Both the position numbers and the translations under genes were made by a program. Shown piece by piece: positions 27,002 through 35,606 of a stretch of DNA of 64,000 bases (its first letter is position 1; each line of letters opens with the position of its first letter). Under the pieces are notes generated by a model. That model was not told where the DNA came from, did not search any database, and worked only from the letters and a program-made list of their open reading frames with translations. Source of the DNA: [Lactobacillus] rogosae (GTDB lineage Bacteria; Bacillota; Clostridia; Lachnospirales; Lachnospiraceae); assembly GCA_900112995.1 (NCBI GenBank), contig FONU01000010.1, positions 1-64,000 of the forward strand. Reading direction: 5' to 3'.

Positions 27002-27939
27002 GAAATTTAATTGACCCTCTTGATTTTACACTTGATGAAACAATAAGCATTTTAGACTTAGCTGACAGGATTGCTTCTAATGAAGAAGCCTACAGCCACG
27101 TTGCTGACGGCAAAAAGCTTGCTACTTTATTCTATGAACCAAGCACAAGAACTCGTTTATCCTTTGAGTCAGCAATGTTAAGCCTTGGAGGAAAGACCTT
27201 AGGCTTTGCCGGTGCTAACCAGTCAAGTGCCACCAAGGGCGAAACTGTCGCAGATACCGCCCGTGTTGTAAGCTGTTATGCCGACATTATTGCAATGCGC
27301 CACCCAAAAGAAGGGGCGCCTTTAAGAGCTTCTATGTATTCATCAATTCCAGTTATCAACGCTGGTGACGGCGGTCACAACCACCCAACCCAGACATTAA
27401 TTGACCTGATGACAATACGCCATAGAAAGGGACGTCTTGATAACCTGACTGTTGGTTTCTGCGGTGATTTAAAATTTGGAAGAACTGTACATTCTCTTGT
27501 GAACAGCCTTGTACGTTTCAATGACAATAAGTTCTATTTTATATCACCAGAAGAATTAAAAGTTCCCGATTATCTTATAGAAGATACTCTTATTCCTAAT
27601 AAATCAGTATATAAAGAAGTAAGAAGCCTTGAAGATACACTCCCAGAGCTTGACGTGCTTTATATGACAAGGGTACAGCGTGAGCGTTTCTTTAATGAAG
27701 ATGATTATATAAGATTAAAAGATACTTATATACTTAATAAAGAGAAATTACAGCTTGCCCCTGCCGATATGCCGGTTCTTCACCCTCTGCCAAGAGTTGA
27801 TGAAATATCAACTGATGTTGATACCGATAAGCGTGCCGCCTATTTTGAACAGGTGCAGAATGGCAAATATATCCGTATGGCTCTTATTATGAGTTTACTT
27901 GAACTTACAGACCCACTCACAGGAAAAAAAGTACTATAG
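26998..27939 (+). CDS. pyrB: Aspartate carbamoyltransferase, catalytic subunit
   Basis: This enzyme condenses carbamoyl phosphate with aspartate, the committed step of pyrimidine synthesis. It has 313 residues from the ATG at 26998, seven bases after AAAGGGAG; an ATG at 26992 is too close to that box. Substrate-binding blocks are [28 protein letters not shown] and [11 protein letters not shown]. The start overlaps the purA stop by four bases. The regulatory subunit gene follows after 21 bases, so the enzyme is the allosteric B-type with PyrI. Confidence 0.97.
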   Translation: MRNLIDPLDFTLDETISILDLADRIASNEEAYSHVADGKKLATLFYEPSTRTRLSFESAMLSLGGKTLGFAGANQSSATKGETVADTARVVSCYADIIAMRHPKEGAPLRASMYSSIPVINAGDGGHNHPTQTLIDLMTIRHRKGRLDNLTVGFCGDLKFGRTVHSLVNSLVRFNDNKFYFISPEELKVPDYLIEDTLIPNKSVYKEVRSLEDTLPELDVLYMTRVQRERFFNEDDYIRLKDTYILNKEKLQLAPADMPVLHPLPRVDEISTDVDTDKRAAYFEQVQNGKYIRMALIMSLLELTDPLTGKKVL

Positions 27940-27960
27940 TAAAATAGAATGGAGATTATA

Positions 27961-28383
27961 ATGTTAAATATAGATTCTTTGCAAAATGGTGTAGTAATCG
28001 ACCATATCCCTGCTGGACAGGGGTTAGATATATACCGCCTTTTAAACCTTGATGCACAGTCACATTCTGTTGCACTCCTTCAATATGTAAAAAGCGAAAA
28101 GTACGGCTGTAAAGATTTAATCAAGATAGAAGGAACCAAGCTTCCTGAAAGATTAGATATTCTTGGTTACATTAATAAACAGATAACTCTGATTATAATT
28201 AAAGATGGAAAAGTTGATAAAAAATATCATCCTCTTCCACCTAAAATCTTAACCAATGTTATAAAATGTAAAAATCCACGCTGTATTACAAGTATCGAAA
28301 CGGGCTGTGAACACATTTTCAAGCTGTATCCATCAGGCAAATACCGCTGTCTTTACTGTAATGAAGAAATCTCTGTAAGATAG
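27961..28383 (+). CDS. pyrI: Aspartate carbamoyltransferase, regulatory subunit
   Basis: This is the allosteric subunit of aspartate carbamoyltransferase, 140 residues from the ATG at 27961, which has an ATGGAGATT box; the reading from 27949 begins at the ATG inside that box. The nucleotide-binding domain includes VVIDHIPAGQGLDIYRLL and the linker to the zinc domain. The zinc domain carries four cysteines in CKNPRC and CLYC. It is last gene of the purA-pyrB-pyrI operon. Family members bind CTP and UTP as inhibitors and ATP as activator. Confidence 0.95.
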   Translation: MLNIDSLQNGVVIDHIPAGQGLDIYRLLNLDAQSHSVALLQYVKSEKYGCKDLIKIEGTKLPERLDILGYINKQITLIIIKDGKVDKKYHPLPPKILTNVIKCKNPRCITSIETGCEHIFKLYPSGKYRCLYCNEEISVR

Positions 28384-28389
28384 ATTGGA

Positions 28390-28533
28390 TTATCCCCATA
28401 CTTCTTCTGCGATTTCTTTTACAAGCTTAAGCTTTGCCCACTGTTGTTCCTCTGTAAGCTTATTACCTATTTCACAAGATGCAAATCTGCACTGTGGACT
28501 TAAGTATAATCTTTCAAGAGGAACAGGCTCTGC
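28390..28533 (-). pseudogene. C-terminal remnant of a YxjG/YxjH-type methionine synthase-like gene
   Basis: Between pyrI and metE, the minus strand encodes 47 in-frame codons with no start codon, bounded upstream by an in-frame TAG. They read ...VPLERLYLSPQCRFASCEIG... and end ...LTEEQQWAKLKLVKEIAEEV plus two residues and TAA. This closely resembles the C-terminal end of the short YxjG/YxjH-type methionine synthase-like proteins, including the cysteine that would be a zinc ligand. It lies 11 bases downstream of the metE stop. It is too short to be a working enzyme and appears to be the surviving end of a deleted gene. Confidence 0.7.
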
Positions 28534-28544
28534 CTATAACTTAT

Positions 28545-30827
28545 TTATCTGTTTCTTATTATCTTAGCCGCCTCAACCATATTTCTTAAGCTGGCATCTG
28601 TTTCCTTTACACCTCGTGTCTTTAAGCCGCAGTCTGGATTAACCCAGAGTTTGTCCCTGCTGATTTTAGTAAGCATTATATTTAACGCATTAACAATTTC
28701 ATCAACTGATGGAACTCTTGGAGAATGTATGTCATATACTCCCGGTCCTACTTCTGTCTCAAAATTATTCTCTCTTAAAGAATCTAATATTAAAAGGTCT
28801 GAACGTGAAGCTTCAAATGTGATAACATCAGCATCCATATCGTCTATTGCTGGAATTATATCTGTGAATTCTGAATAGCACATATGTGTATGTATCTGTG
28901 TATCCTTCTTTACTCCGCTGTGTGTAAGCCTGAAAGCAGGAATTGCAAAATCAAGATATTCATTATACCAGTCTGACTTTCTAAGTGGAAGCTTCTCTCT
29001 TAATGCTGCCTCATCAATCTGTATTACCTTAATTCCTGCCGCCTCTAAGTCAAGAACTTCATCTCTTATTGCAAGTGCAATCTGCAATATTGACTCTTTT
29101 ATAGTTATATCTTCTCTTGGGAAAGACCAGTTTAATATAGTTACAGGTCCTGTAAGCATACCCTTCATCGGCTTATTAGTTAATGACTGTGCATACACTG
29201 ACCAGTCAACTGTCATTGGCTTCTTTCTGTATACATCACCCCATATTACTGGTGGCTTAACACATCTTGTACCATAAGACTGAACCCACGCCTTCTGTGT
29301 GAATAAATATCCCTCAAGTGCCTCGCCGAAATACTCAACCATATCATTTCTTTCATATTCGCCGTGTACAAGCACATCAAGACCAATCTCCTCCTGCCAT
29401 TTTACGCAATCAGCAATCTGCTTCTTAATATACTGTGTATACTCTTCTTCTGATATTTCATTCTTTCTGTAAGCCGCTCTCTCCGCCTTAATCTCCTTAG
29501 TCTGAGGAAATGAACCAATAGTTGTAGTTGGAAATTCCGGAAGACCAAGTTTCTCCTTCTGAAGCTTTTGTCTTTCACTTCTTAATGGAAGACGTACATA
29601 ATCTTCTTCCTTAATATTAGCAAGTCTTTCCTTAACCTCTGCGTTATGGCAGTTTCTTTCTTCCTCAAATACCTTCTGGTTATCAATATAGGCATTTTCA
29701 CTCTTAACCTTATCCTGTTTCTTATCAGCAAGAACACCTAACTCAGCAAGCTCTGTAAGCTTTTCTTCTGCGAATGAGAAATGTATTTTATAGCTGTCAG
29801 CTAATTTATCCTCGTGCTTTAATGTATATGGAACGTGTAATAATGAGCAGGAAGTTGATATAACAACATTTATATTATTATCACAGGCATTTTTAATGCT
29901 GCTTATTAAATCTAATGTCTTCTTATAGTTGTTCTTCCATATATTCTTTCCATTTACAACACCAGCAAATAAAAGCTTACCAGCTGGAAAACCATATTTT
30001 TCTACTAATTCAAATGTCTTTCTTCCCTCATTAAAATCAAGTCCAACACCTGCAAATGGCTTATTAATAATGTCCTCATATATATCCCTTACATCTCCGA
30101 AATATGTCTGAAGAAGTATATTGCAGTTGCCCCTTTCCTTAAGAAGTTCATCATATATCTTATTAAATAAAGCCTTGTCAGCATCACTTAAATCATATAC
30201 AAGTGCAGGCTCATCAAGCTGTAACCAGCTTATGTTATTATCGTTACATAAAGCTATAAGCTCCTTGTAAGCTGCAATAAAATCATCTAAAAAATCATCA
30301 ATGCCCTTGTTCTCTGTAAATCTGCATAACTTAAGAACTGTATAAGGACCAGCGATTACCGGCTTTGTTGTAATGCCCAGTTCCTTAGCTTCTTTGTATT
30401 CATTAAGGAGTTTGTCTGCTGAAAGCTTAATAACTGTATCATCTTCAACCTCTGGTACAATATAATGGTAATTAGTATTAAACCATTTCTTCATTGCCAG
30501 TGCCTTAACATCACCAGACTCTCCCTGATAGCCTCTTGCCATTGCAAAATATGTATCAAGACCTGATAAATTAAGCTCCTTATATCTTCTTGGAACAATT
30601 CCAAGTGCAGCTGCTGTATCAAGCAATGTGTCATAAAATGAGAAATCATTACTTGGAATGAAATCTATTCCTTCATTCTTCTGTGTAGTCCAATGTATCT
30701 TTCTTAAATTCTTAGCTGTATCTAATAATTCCTGTGAACTAATCTCACCTCTGAAATACTTTTCACTTGCAAATTTTAATTCTCTTAATGTTCCAATTCT
30801 TGGAAACCCAATAACCGATGTCTGCAT
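28545..30827 (-). CDS. metE: Cobalamin-independent methionine synthase
   Basis: This enzyme transfers a methyl group from methyltetrahydropteroyl-triglutamate to homocysteine, the last step of methionine synthesis without B12. It has 760 residues, the full family length, with both halves present. The N-terminal half begins [17 protein letters not shown]. The C-terminal catalytic half begins near [18 protein letters not shown] and holds the zinc ligands in THMCYSEF and NPDCGLKTR. The start at 30827 follows TTGGAGGATATAT. A LysR gene is directly upstream in the same direction, as MetR is for metE in other bacteria. I found no SAM riboswitch or T-box in the leader. Confidence 0.97.
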   Translation of the reverse strand: MQTSVIGFPRIGTLRELKFASEKYFRGEISSQELLDTAKNLRKIHWTTQKNEGIDFIPSNDFSFYDTLLDTAAALGIVPRRYKELNLSGLDTYFAMARGYQGESGDVKALAMKKWFNTNYHYIVPEVEDDTVIKLSADKLLNEYKEAKELGITTKPVIAGPYTVLKLCRFTENKGIDDFLDDFIAAYKELIALCNDNNISWLQLDEPALVYDLSDADKALFNKIYDELLKERGNCNILLQTYFGDVRDIYEDIINKPFAGVGLDFNEGRKTFELVEKYGFPAGKLLFAGVVNGKNIWKNNYKKTLDLISSIKNACDNNINVVISTSCSLLHVPYTLKHEDKLADSYKIHFSFAEEKLTELAELGVLADKKQDKVKSENAYIDNQKVFEEERNCHNAEVKERLANIKEEDYVRLPLRSERQKLQKEKLGLPEFPTTTIGSFPQTKEIKAERAAYRKNEISEEEYTQYIKKQIADCVKWQEEIGLDVLVHGEYERNDMVEYFGEALEGYLFTQKAWVQSYGTRCVKPPVIWGDVYRKKPMTVDWSVYAQSLTNKPMKGMLTGPVTILNWSFPREDITIKESILQIALAIRDEVLDLEAAGIKVIQIDEAALREKLPLRKSDWYNEYLDFAIPAFRLTHSGVKKDTQIHTHMCYSEFTDIIPAIDDMDADVITFEASRSDLLILDSLRENNFETEVGPGVYDIHSPRVPSVDEIVNALNIMLTKISRDKLWVNPDCGLKTRGVKETDASLRNMVEAAKIIRNR

Positions 30828-30849
30828 ATATATCCTCCAAATTAATTAA

Positions 30850-30903
30850 CCTCAGGCTGTTCGACTAATATACTGAACAACCTGAGGTCATATTATCATT
30901 ATA
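30850..30903 (-). promoter_or_regulatory. metE promoter -10 and a leader palindrome
   Basis: On the minus strand a consensus -10 TATAAT lies at 30898-30903 with only a poor -35. Just downstream is an interrupted palindrome: CCTCAGG (30850-30856) with CCTGAGG (30881-30887), extended by TGTTC (30858-30862) with GAACA (30875-30879). It would lie at the very 5' end of the metE transcript. It could be an operator or an RNA hairpin. The T content after it is too low for a convincing terminator. Confidence 0.5.
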
Positions 30904-30947
30904 TGAATTTTTAATAAAATACTTAATTTATTACGCTTATCATAGTT

Positions 30948-31853
30948 TTAAACTATGGATAAGTTATTTTTCAATGCTTTTATATAGAATTCTGCGTATC
31001 TGCTAAGCATTATATTCTTCTTTCTGACAAGTCCTATCCTCATAATGCAATCGGATTTTAACGGCTTGGCAATGATATCTGAGCCATTGAGCTTCTCATC
31101 AATAATCCCCGAACTTACGGTAAATCCATTAAGTCCTATTGCAAGATTAAATAAAGTAGCCCTGTCACGCACCTGTATATTCTTAGGGAAATCAAGCACG
31201 CTTAAGAATTCTTCTGAGAAATAAAATGAATTTCTCTCACCCTGCTCAAATACAAGATATGGATACGGTTTTAAATCTTCAATCGTCACAAAATCCATAT
31301 CTGCAAGCGGGTGCTTCTTGCATATAAATACATGCGGCTTTGCTTCAATAAGCTGTTCGTATACAAGGTCATTTTTCTTAAGAAGCTTGCTTATTACTTC
31401 CTCATTATTATCTGACAGATATAGTATTCCAAGTTCACTTTTGCCATAAGCAACATCATCTATAATCTCGCCTGTCTGTGTTTCCCTTAATATAAAACTG
31501 TATTTATCTGCATCAAATTGATTAACAACATCAACGAAAGCATTAACGGCAAATGAATAATGCTGGCACGATACTGAGAACTTCGGATCTCTTTTATTAA
31601 CAACCCCGAAATGCTCTTTCATAATATCCGCCTGCTCTAATAACATTCTTGCAAACGACAATAGTTCTTCACCCTCGTGTGTTACTATAACGCCCTTTTT
31701 CGTTCTTATAAAAGCTGTAACACCCATCTCTTTTTCAAGATTGCTTATTGCCGTGCTAAGACTTGGCTGTGATATATATAATTGTTCCGCAGCCTCTGTT
31801 ATATTGCCGCACTCAGCAACTTTTATAAGATAAGACAGCTGTTGTAATGTCAT
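30948..31853 (-). CDS. LysR-family transcriptional regulator upstream of metE
   Basis: This 301-residue LysR regulator has the N-terminal helix-turn-helix LSYLIKVAECGNITEAAEQL followed by YISQPSLSTAISNLEKEMG, and an effector domain from about 90 to 290. It is co-oriented with metE, 120 bases upstream of it, and follows the ThrE-like pair by 12 bases. This context suggests control of methionine synthesis, of the exporter, or of both. The effector is not evident from sequence. A member of the CysB/MetR-like set is possible but not shown. Confidence 0.88.
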   Translation of the reverse strand: MTLQQLSYLIKVAECGNITEAAEQLYISQPSLSTAISNLEKEMGVTAFIRTKKGVIVTHEGEELLSFARMLLEQADIMKEHFGVVNKRDPKFSVSCQHYSFAVNAFVDVVNQFDADKYSFILRETQTGEIIDDVAYGKSELGILYLSDNNEEVISKLLKKNDLVYEQLIEAKPHVFICKKHPLADMDFVTIEDLKPYPYLVFEQGERNSFYFSEEFLSVLDFPKNIQVRDRATLFNLAIGLNGFTVSSGIIDEKLNGSDIIAKPLKSDCIMRIGLVRKKNIMLSRYAEFYIKALKNNLSIV

Positions 31854-31865
31854 ACCATTTCTCCT

Positions 31866-32288
31866 TTATAATACAATACGTTTAACTACGGCAACTAATG
31901 CATCAACAATAAATATGGCTATCGCAATTGCCCCTGCCGCACCAATTGTTCCAACAAGGCTTGATAATGCCTGCTGTGTATCTGATGTGAACAGGTAATA
32001 TACCGTCTGGTACATTCCAGCTCCAGGAACTATTGTTAATATCGCCGGTATAAGTGTTGTTGTAACCGGTGTCTTTAAAAGTCTTGCCAGTATGTGGGAG
32101 ATTATTGCAAGCACAAGTCCTGACATAAAGGTTGCCATAAGAACTGATGTGAACTGTTCTGTATACAAATAGATTGCCCAGCCTGCAAGACCTAGTATGC
32201 CGTTAACTAGCAGGCATTTTCTTGGGGCTTCTATTATTACTGAAAATGTTATGATTGCACCGAAAGCGAATAGGCATTGAAGTAGCAT
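31866..32288 (-). CDS. ThrE-type exporter, small subunit (YjjB-like)
   Basis: This 140-residue membrane protein has four or five helices and the block AILTIVPGAGMYQTVYYLFT, characteristic of the C-terminal half of threonine/serine exporters (ThrE family, second domain). In many Firmicutes the exporter is split into two genes, and the larger partner is at 32463. The gap between them is 174 bases and holds a GC-rich repeat. The substrate may be threonine, serine or another small acid such as succinate (as proposed for YjjPB); the sequence does not decide. Confidence 0.85.
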   Translation of the reverse strand: MLLQCLFAFGAIITFSVIIEAPRKCLLVNGILGLAGWAIYLYTEQFTSVLMATFMSGLVLAIISHILARLLKTPVTTTLIPAILTIVPGAGMYQTVYYLFTSDTQQALSSLVGTIGAAGAIAIAIFIVDALVAVVKRIVL

Positions 32289-32349
32289 ATGGATGGCCTC
32301 CTGAATTTTATCTTTTCCTTGATGTGTGGGTGATATTATTTACGTTGTG

Positions 32350-32462
32350 GCTGGATTGCCAGCTCCCAGCAAGTACAACGGCGACACGCTTGCGCTGAGT
32401 GCCGCTCGCAGCGGTACTCAGCCGCCAGCTTGGGCTGCCGGCTAAGGACCGGCGGCTCGTTT
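32350..32462. repeat. GC-rich palindromic repeat inserted between the two exporter genes
   Basis: The element contains the hairpin CTGAGT-g-CCGCT/AGCGG-t-ACTCAG (32395-32421) and a second, larger one with arms AGCCGCC (32420-32426) and GGCGGCT (32451-32457), followed by TTTTT on the plus strand. Positions 32376-32396 are an exact inverted copy of 3968-3988. GCTAAGnACCGGCGGCT (about 32441-32457) is shared with 13761-13777. It sits between two genes that should be co-transcribed, abutting the stop of the upstream gene. Confidence 0.7.
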
Positions 32463-33209
32463 TTAGGATATTATTACCAGGCCTATGTAGACGCCCAGGG
32501 CTATTAGGGCGGCTTCGGTGAAGGCTTGGAGGATATTGGCATTGCCAGAGGCGTAGTCGCCGTGGAGAGTATCTCTTATTGCGTTGGTTATTGCAGCCCC
32601 GGGAACAAGTACCATTATCGAACCTATTATTATTAAATCAAGATGGGCAAGTGGATTAAGATGAATGAGTACCCTTGCCACAACTGACAATATAATAGAA
32701 GCTGTCAGGTCTTTTATAAGGGAATTAAGCTTCATACTGCCGGCGGCGTGTAACCATATAGCCAAGAATACGCCAACTATCCCTGTAAACAGCATATCCA
32801 CGCCATTGCCGCCGTACATTCCCGTAAAGAAAAGCCCAACGAATACTGTGCATATATCCTTTAACCACCACGGATACTGATTCTTCTTTAAATGCTTTAA
32901 CTGCGAAAATGCCTCCTCTAATGATATTATTCCTTTATAAAACTTTCTTGATATGTCATTGACCTGAGCTATCATATTAAGGTTGGTTGCCCCTCTGTCC
33001 ACTCTCCTGACAACTGTCAGTGCATCTATTGACGGATCATCTAAAGAAATCATAAATCCCGTTGATACAACAAATGCCTGTGTAGTCTTTAAACCTGATG
33101 TTTTAAGCATATAATCGATTGTTTCCTCAACCCTGTATATCTCTGCTCCATTTTCTAACATAATCATACCCGCAAGAGCCGCTGTATCAATAAGAAGCTT
33201 ATAATCCAT
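32463..33209 (-). CDS. ThrE-type exporter, large subunit (YjjP-like)
   Basis: This 248-residue protein has an N-terminal cytoplasmic region of about 110 residues that includes GAEIYRVEETIDYML, a hallmark of the ThrE/YjjP family, followed by about five membrane helices (from FVGLFFTGMYGG on). A GAAITNAIRDTLHGDYASG block lies near the C-terminus. It is the partner of the small subunit at 31866. The two genes are split by a palindromic repeat, which may lower or uncouple expression of the second gene. Confidence 0.88.
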   Translation of the reverse strand: MDYKLLIDTAALAGMIMLENGAEIYRVEETIDYMLKTSGLKTTQAFVVSTGFMISLDDPSIDALTVVRRVDRGATNLNMIAQVNDISRKFYKGIISLEEAFSQLKHLKKNQYPWWLKDICTVFVGLFFTGMYGGNGVDMLFTGIVGVFLAIWLHAAGSMKLNSLIKDLTASIILSVVARVLIHLNPLAHLDLIIIGSIMVLVPGAAITNAIRDTLHGDYASGNANILQAFTEAALIALGVYIGLVIIS

Positions 33210-33247
33210 ATATTGTTACTCCTTTACACACACCTTCTACGCATTTT

Positions 33248-33805
33248 CTAAGCATTTTTATCTTTAAATTCATACTTTTTAAGTTCACAGTTCTTAATTC
33301 CAAAGCCTGAAAACTCATCATTGCTCATATTTCTGAAATATGACTCGACAATCCTCGAAATACCATTATGCGCAACTAGAAGATATATTTTATCAGAATT
33401 GTCATTTCTTATATCATCTATAAGATTATATATCCTCTGACTCAGATGAAGCATTGTCTCTCCACCGTCAAAATCATCAACAAAGTTCATCTTAGCCGCA
33501 GCAAATTCCCTGCCATCTCTTGGTGTAGACTCGTATCTGCCAAAATTCTGCTCCTTTAACCGTATTTCCATTCTGCACGGTATGCCAGCGGTTTCTGATA
33601 TATGCTTTGCTGTGTCAGCCGCTCTTATAAGTGGAGAATATAATATCTCATCAATATGTATATTTTCCATTTTGATACACTCACCTAATTCTATTGCCTG
33701 CTTATGTCCAAGCTCTGTAAGTGCAATGTCTGTCGCACCACATATTTTATTCTCTACATTCCATATAGTCTGTCCGTGTCTTGTAAAATAAAAATAACTG
33801 CTCAT
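33248..33805 (-). CDS. Histidine phosphatase family protein (phosphoglycerate mutase-like)
   Basis: This is a 185-residue cytoplasmic phosphatase. The catalytic RHG motif is in YFTRHGQTIWN (His10), with the second-site histidine in VAHNGISRI, and LTELGHKQAIELGE and SPLIRAADTAKHI complete the active site. The family includes phosphoglycerate mutases, cobalamin-pathway phosphatases and broad sugar-phosphate phosphatases, so its substrate is unassigned. It is 38 bases downstream of the exporter gene's start side and in the same direction as thiM, so a link to thiamine metabolism is possible but unproven. Confidence 0.88.
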   Translation of the reverse strand: MSSYFYFTRHGQTIWNVENKICGATDIALTELGHKQAIELGECIKMENIHIDEILYSPLIRAADTAKHISETAGIPCRMEIRLKEQNFGRYESTPRDGREFAAAKMNFVDDFDGGETMLHLSQRIYNLIDDIRNDNSDKIYLLVAHNGISRIVESYFRNMSNDEFSGFGIKNCELKKYEFKDKNA

Positions 33806-33921
33806 ATATTATTCCTCTGCTATCAAATATTATATACCTATGCATTGTCACGATATATATCTGTATCATTTATATACACCATGTTTTCACATATCTTGTA
33901 TATATTTCATATTTTTACACA

Positions 33922-34791
33922 CTATATACGCTCTATTCTTCCCAATTCTTTCAAAGTTTCGTCTGTCATATTGTATACAGCATCAATTATATAATTCCTG
34001 TAGCTTGCATTGCCATCCACTTCTGCCATTCTGCGGTATGCAAGCTCTCCGCTTATTCCCATTACACTAACAGCCGCACATACACTTTCTAATATATGCT
34101 CTTTATCTGCCGCCACATATGCTGATGTAAGAGCTGACAGCTGACAACCGGCACCGGTAACAAGGCTCATCATCTTATGACCATTCCTTATTGCATATAC
34201 GCGGTTCTCATCAGCAACCATATCAATTCTGCCTGTAACCGCAATCACAGCACCTGTCTTTTGGGACAGCTTATTAATAAAATCTGCCATTTCTTTTATA
34301 TTATCATCTGTAATTTTATCGGCAATCCCCGCCTCAACACCCATAGCAGACTTATCTTTCTGCATAGTGTCATATACTCCAGCTGATATATTATGAATTC
34401 CCTGGTTTGCGGCTATCGCTTTTATCTCGGATACATTTCCTCTTATAACACCAAACTGTACATTGGACATAAGATTTTGGACAGCTTTAATTCTGTAATC
34501 TGATGAACCAGCGCCAACGGGGTCAAGTATTACTGGTATTCCAAGTTCATTGGCTGTAGCACCTGCTTTAAGCATTGATGATAATTTATTATCATTAAGC
34601 ATCCCGATATTAATATCAAGTCCCTGGCATATCGAGGTTATCTGGCTCACCTCATTAATATCCTCCGCCATTATAGGTGCACCACCGCATGCAAGCACTA
34701 TATTGGCACAATCATTAATGCTCACATAGTTCGTTATGCAGTGGATAAGCGGATGTCTGTTATGCACATTTTTTATTATATTTTCAAACAT
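33922..34791 (-). CDS. thiM: Hydroxyethylthiazole kinase
   Basis: This enzyme phosphorylates the thiazole alcohol to salvage it for thiamine. It has 289 residues, somewhat longer than many (about 265). Diagnostic segments are PLIHCITNYVSINDCANIVLA (shown in part), GGAPIMAEDINE, VILDPVGAGSSDYR and the phosphate-transfer loop VTGAGCQLSALTSAY with the catalytic cysteine. It lies downstream of thiW in the same direction after a 146-base gap that shows no clear motif. Together they would import and activate the thiazole moiety. No thiE or thiD is visible. Confidence 0.94.
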   Translation of the reverse strand: MFENIIKNVHNRHPLIHCITNYVSINDCANIVLACGGAPIMAEDINEVSQITSICQGLDINIGMLNDNKLSSMLKAGATANELGIPVILDPVGAGSSDYRIKAVQNLMSNVQFGVIRGNVSEIKAIAANQGIHNISAGVYDTMQKDKSAMGVEAGIADKITDDNIKEMADFINKLSQKTGAVIAVTGRIDMVADENRVYAIRNGHKMMSLVTGAGCQLSALTSAYVAADKEHILESVCAAVSVMGISGELAYRRMAEVDGNASYRNYIIDAVYNMTDETLKELGRIERI

Positions 34792-34937
34792 TCACTAAAA
34801 CCCTCTTTTCTATACAGAAAGCTTGTCTTTTTCCATATATGATTATCACTGTATTGAATATTACAACGTCTTTTATCATTGCTTACAATAGCTTGCATTC
34901 TCCTATATATGCCTATCGACTTTGCATATTGAATTGT

Positions 34938-35450
34938 CTATCCTACAAGATTGTCCTGAATCTTAACTAACAAGCCTGCCTTTTTTATGCTGAATACTAT
35001 TATTCCAGATATGACCGCACCCATGGCAGTTGATATAAAAAATGGAATTATATACGCATAAAATGCTATTCCTGCGGCACTTTTTCCCATAAGGAATATT
35101 GCAACCGGATATGCACATAAACCACCAAGTATTGATGTTCCTGCTACTTCTCCTATCATTGTTGCAATAATATTATGGGTCTTTTTGTATACAATACCGC
35201 ATATCAATGCACCGAACATACTACCCGGAAATGCCATAAGGCTTCCCATTCCAAGCAGATTTCTTATAAGTGAGGCAACAAATGCCGCCATTACGCCGTA
35301 TCCGGGTCCTAAAAGGACGGCACAGAATATATTAACCATATGTTGTACTGGTGCACATTTACTTCCAAATACCGGAAATGAAATCAGGCTTCCAGCTACT
35401 GCGACTGCACATAGGACACCAGCAGTGGAAAGTTTTTTAATGTTGTTCAT
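34938..35450 (-). CDS. thiW: ThiW, substrate-binding (S) component of a thiazole ECF transporter
   Basis: This 170-residue membrane protein has five or six helices. Sequences such as VFGSKCAPVQHMVNIFCAVLLGPG and LLGMGSLMAFPGSMFGALICG (shown in part) match the ThiW family, which brings in hydroxyethylthiazole with a shared energy-coupling module encoded elsewhere. It precedes thiM, which would phosphorylate the imported molecule. I looked for a TPP riboswitch in the 156-base region upstream and found none of its conserved elements. Confidence 0.9.
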   Translation of the reverse strand: MNNIKKLSTAGVLCAVAVAGSLISFPVFGSKCAPVQHMVNIFCAVLLGPGYGVMAAFVASLIRNLLGMGSLMAFPGSMFGALICGIVYKKTHNIIATMIGEVAGTSILGGLCAYPVAIFLMGKSAAGIAFYAYIIPFFISTAMGAVISGIIVFSIKKAGLLVKIQDNLVG

Positions 35451-35606
35451 AGTATTTCTCCTAATCTATTAGTCTATTAACCTCTGATTTATTTTAACAT
35501 AATTTTGTGGGTTGTGTTATATTATATGAGGGAATTATATCAGGTTATGGTTTTAATTTTATGAGGACGGGGAATATTATAATATATACAGAAATGAGGA
35601 TTTGTT

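Noticed and set aside
30828-30947. Possible SAM riboswitch or T-box before metE
   Set aside because: None of the conserved elements of either class is present; only a simple interrupted palindrome is seen.
35451-35606. Possible TPP riboswitch before thiW
   Set aside because: The CTGAGA and related conserved blocks are absent on both strands.
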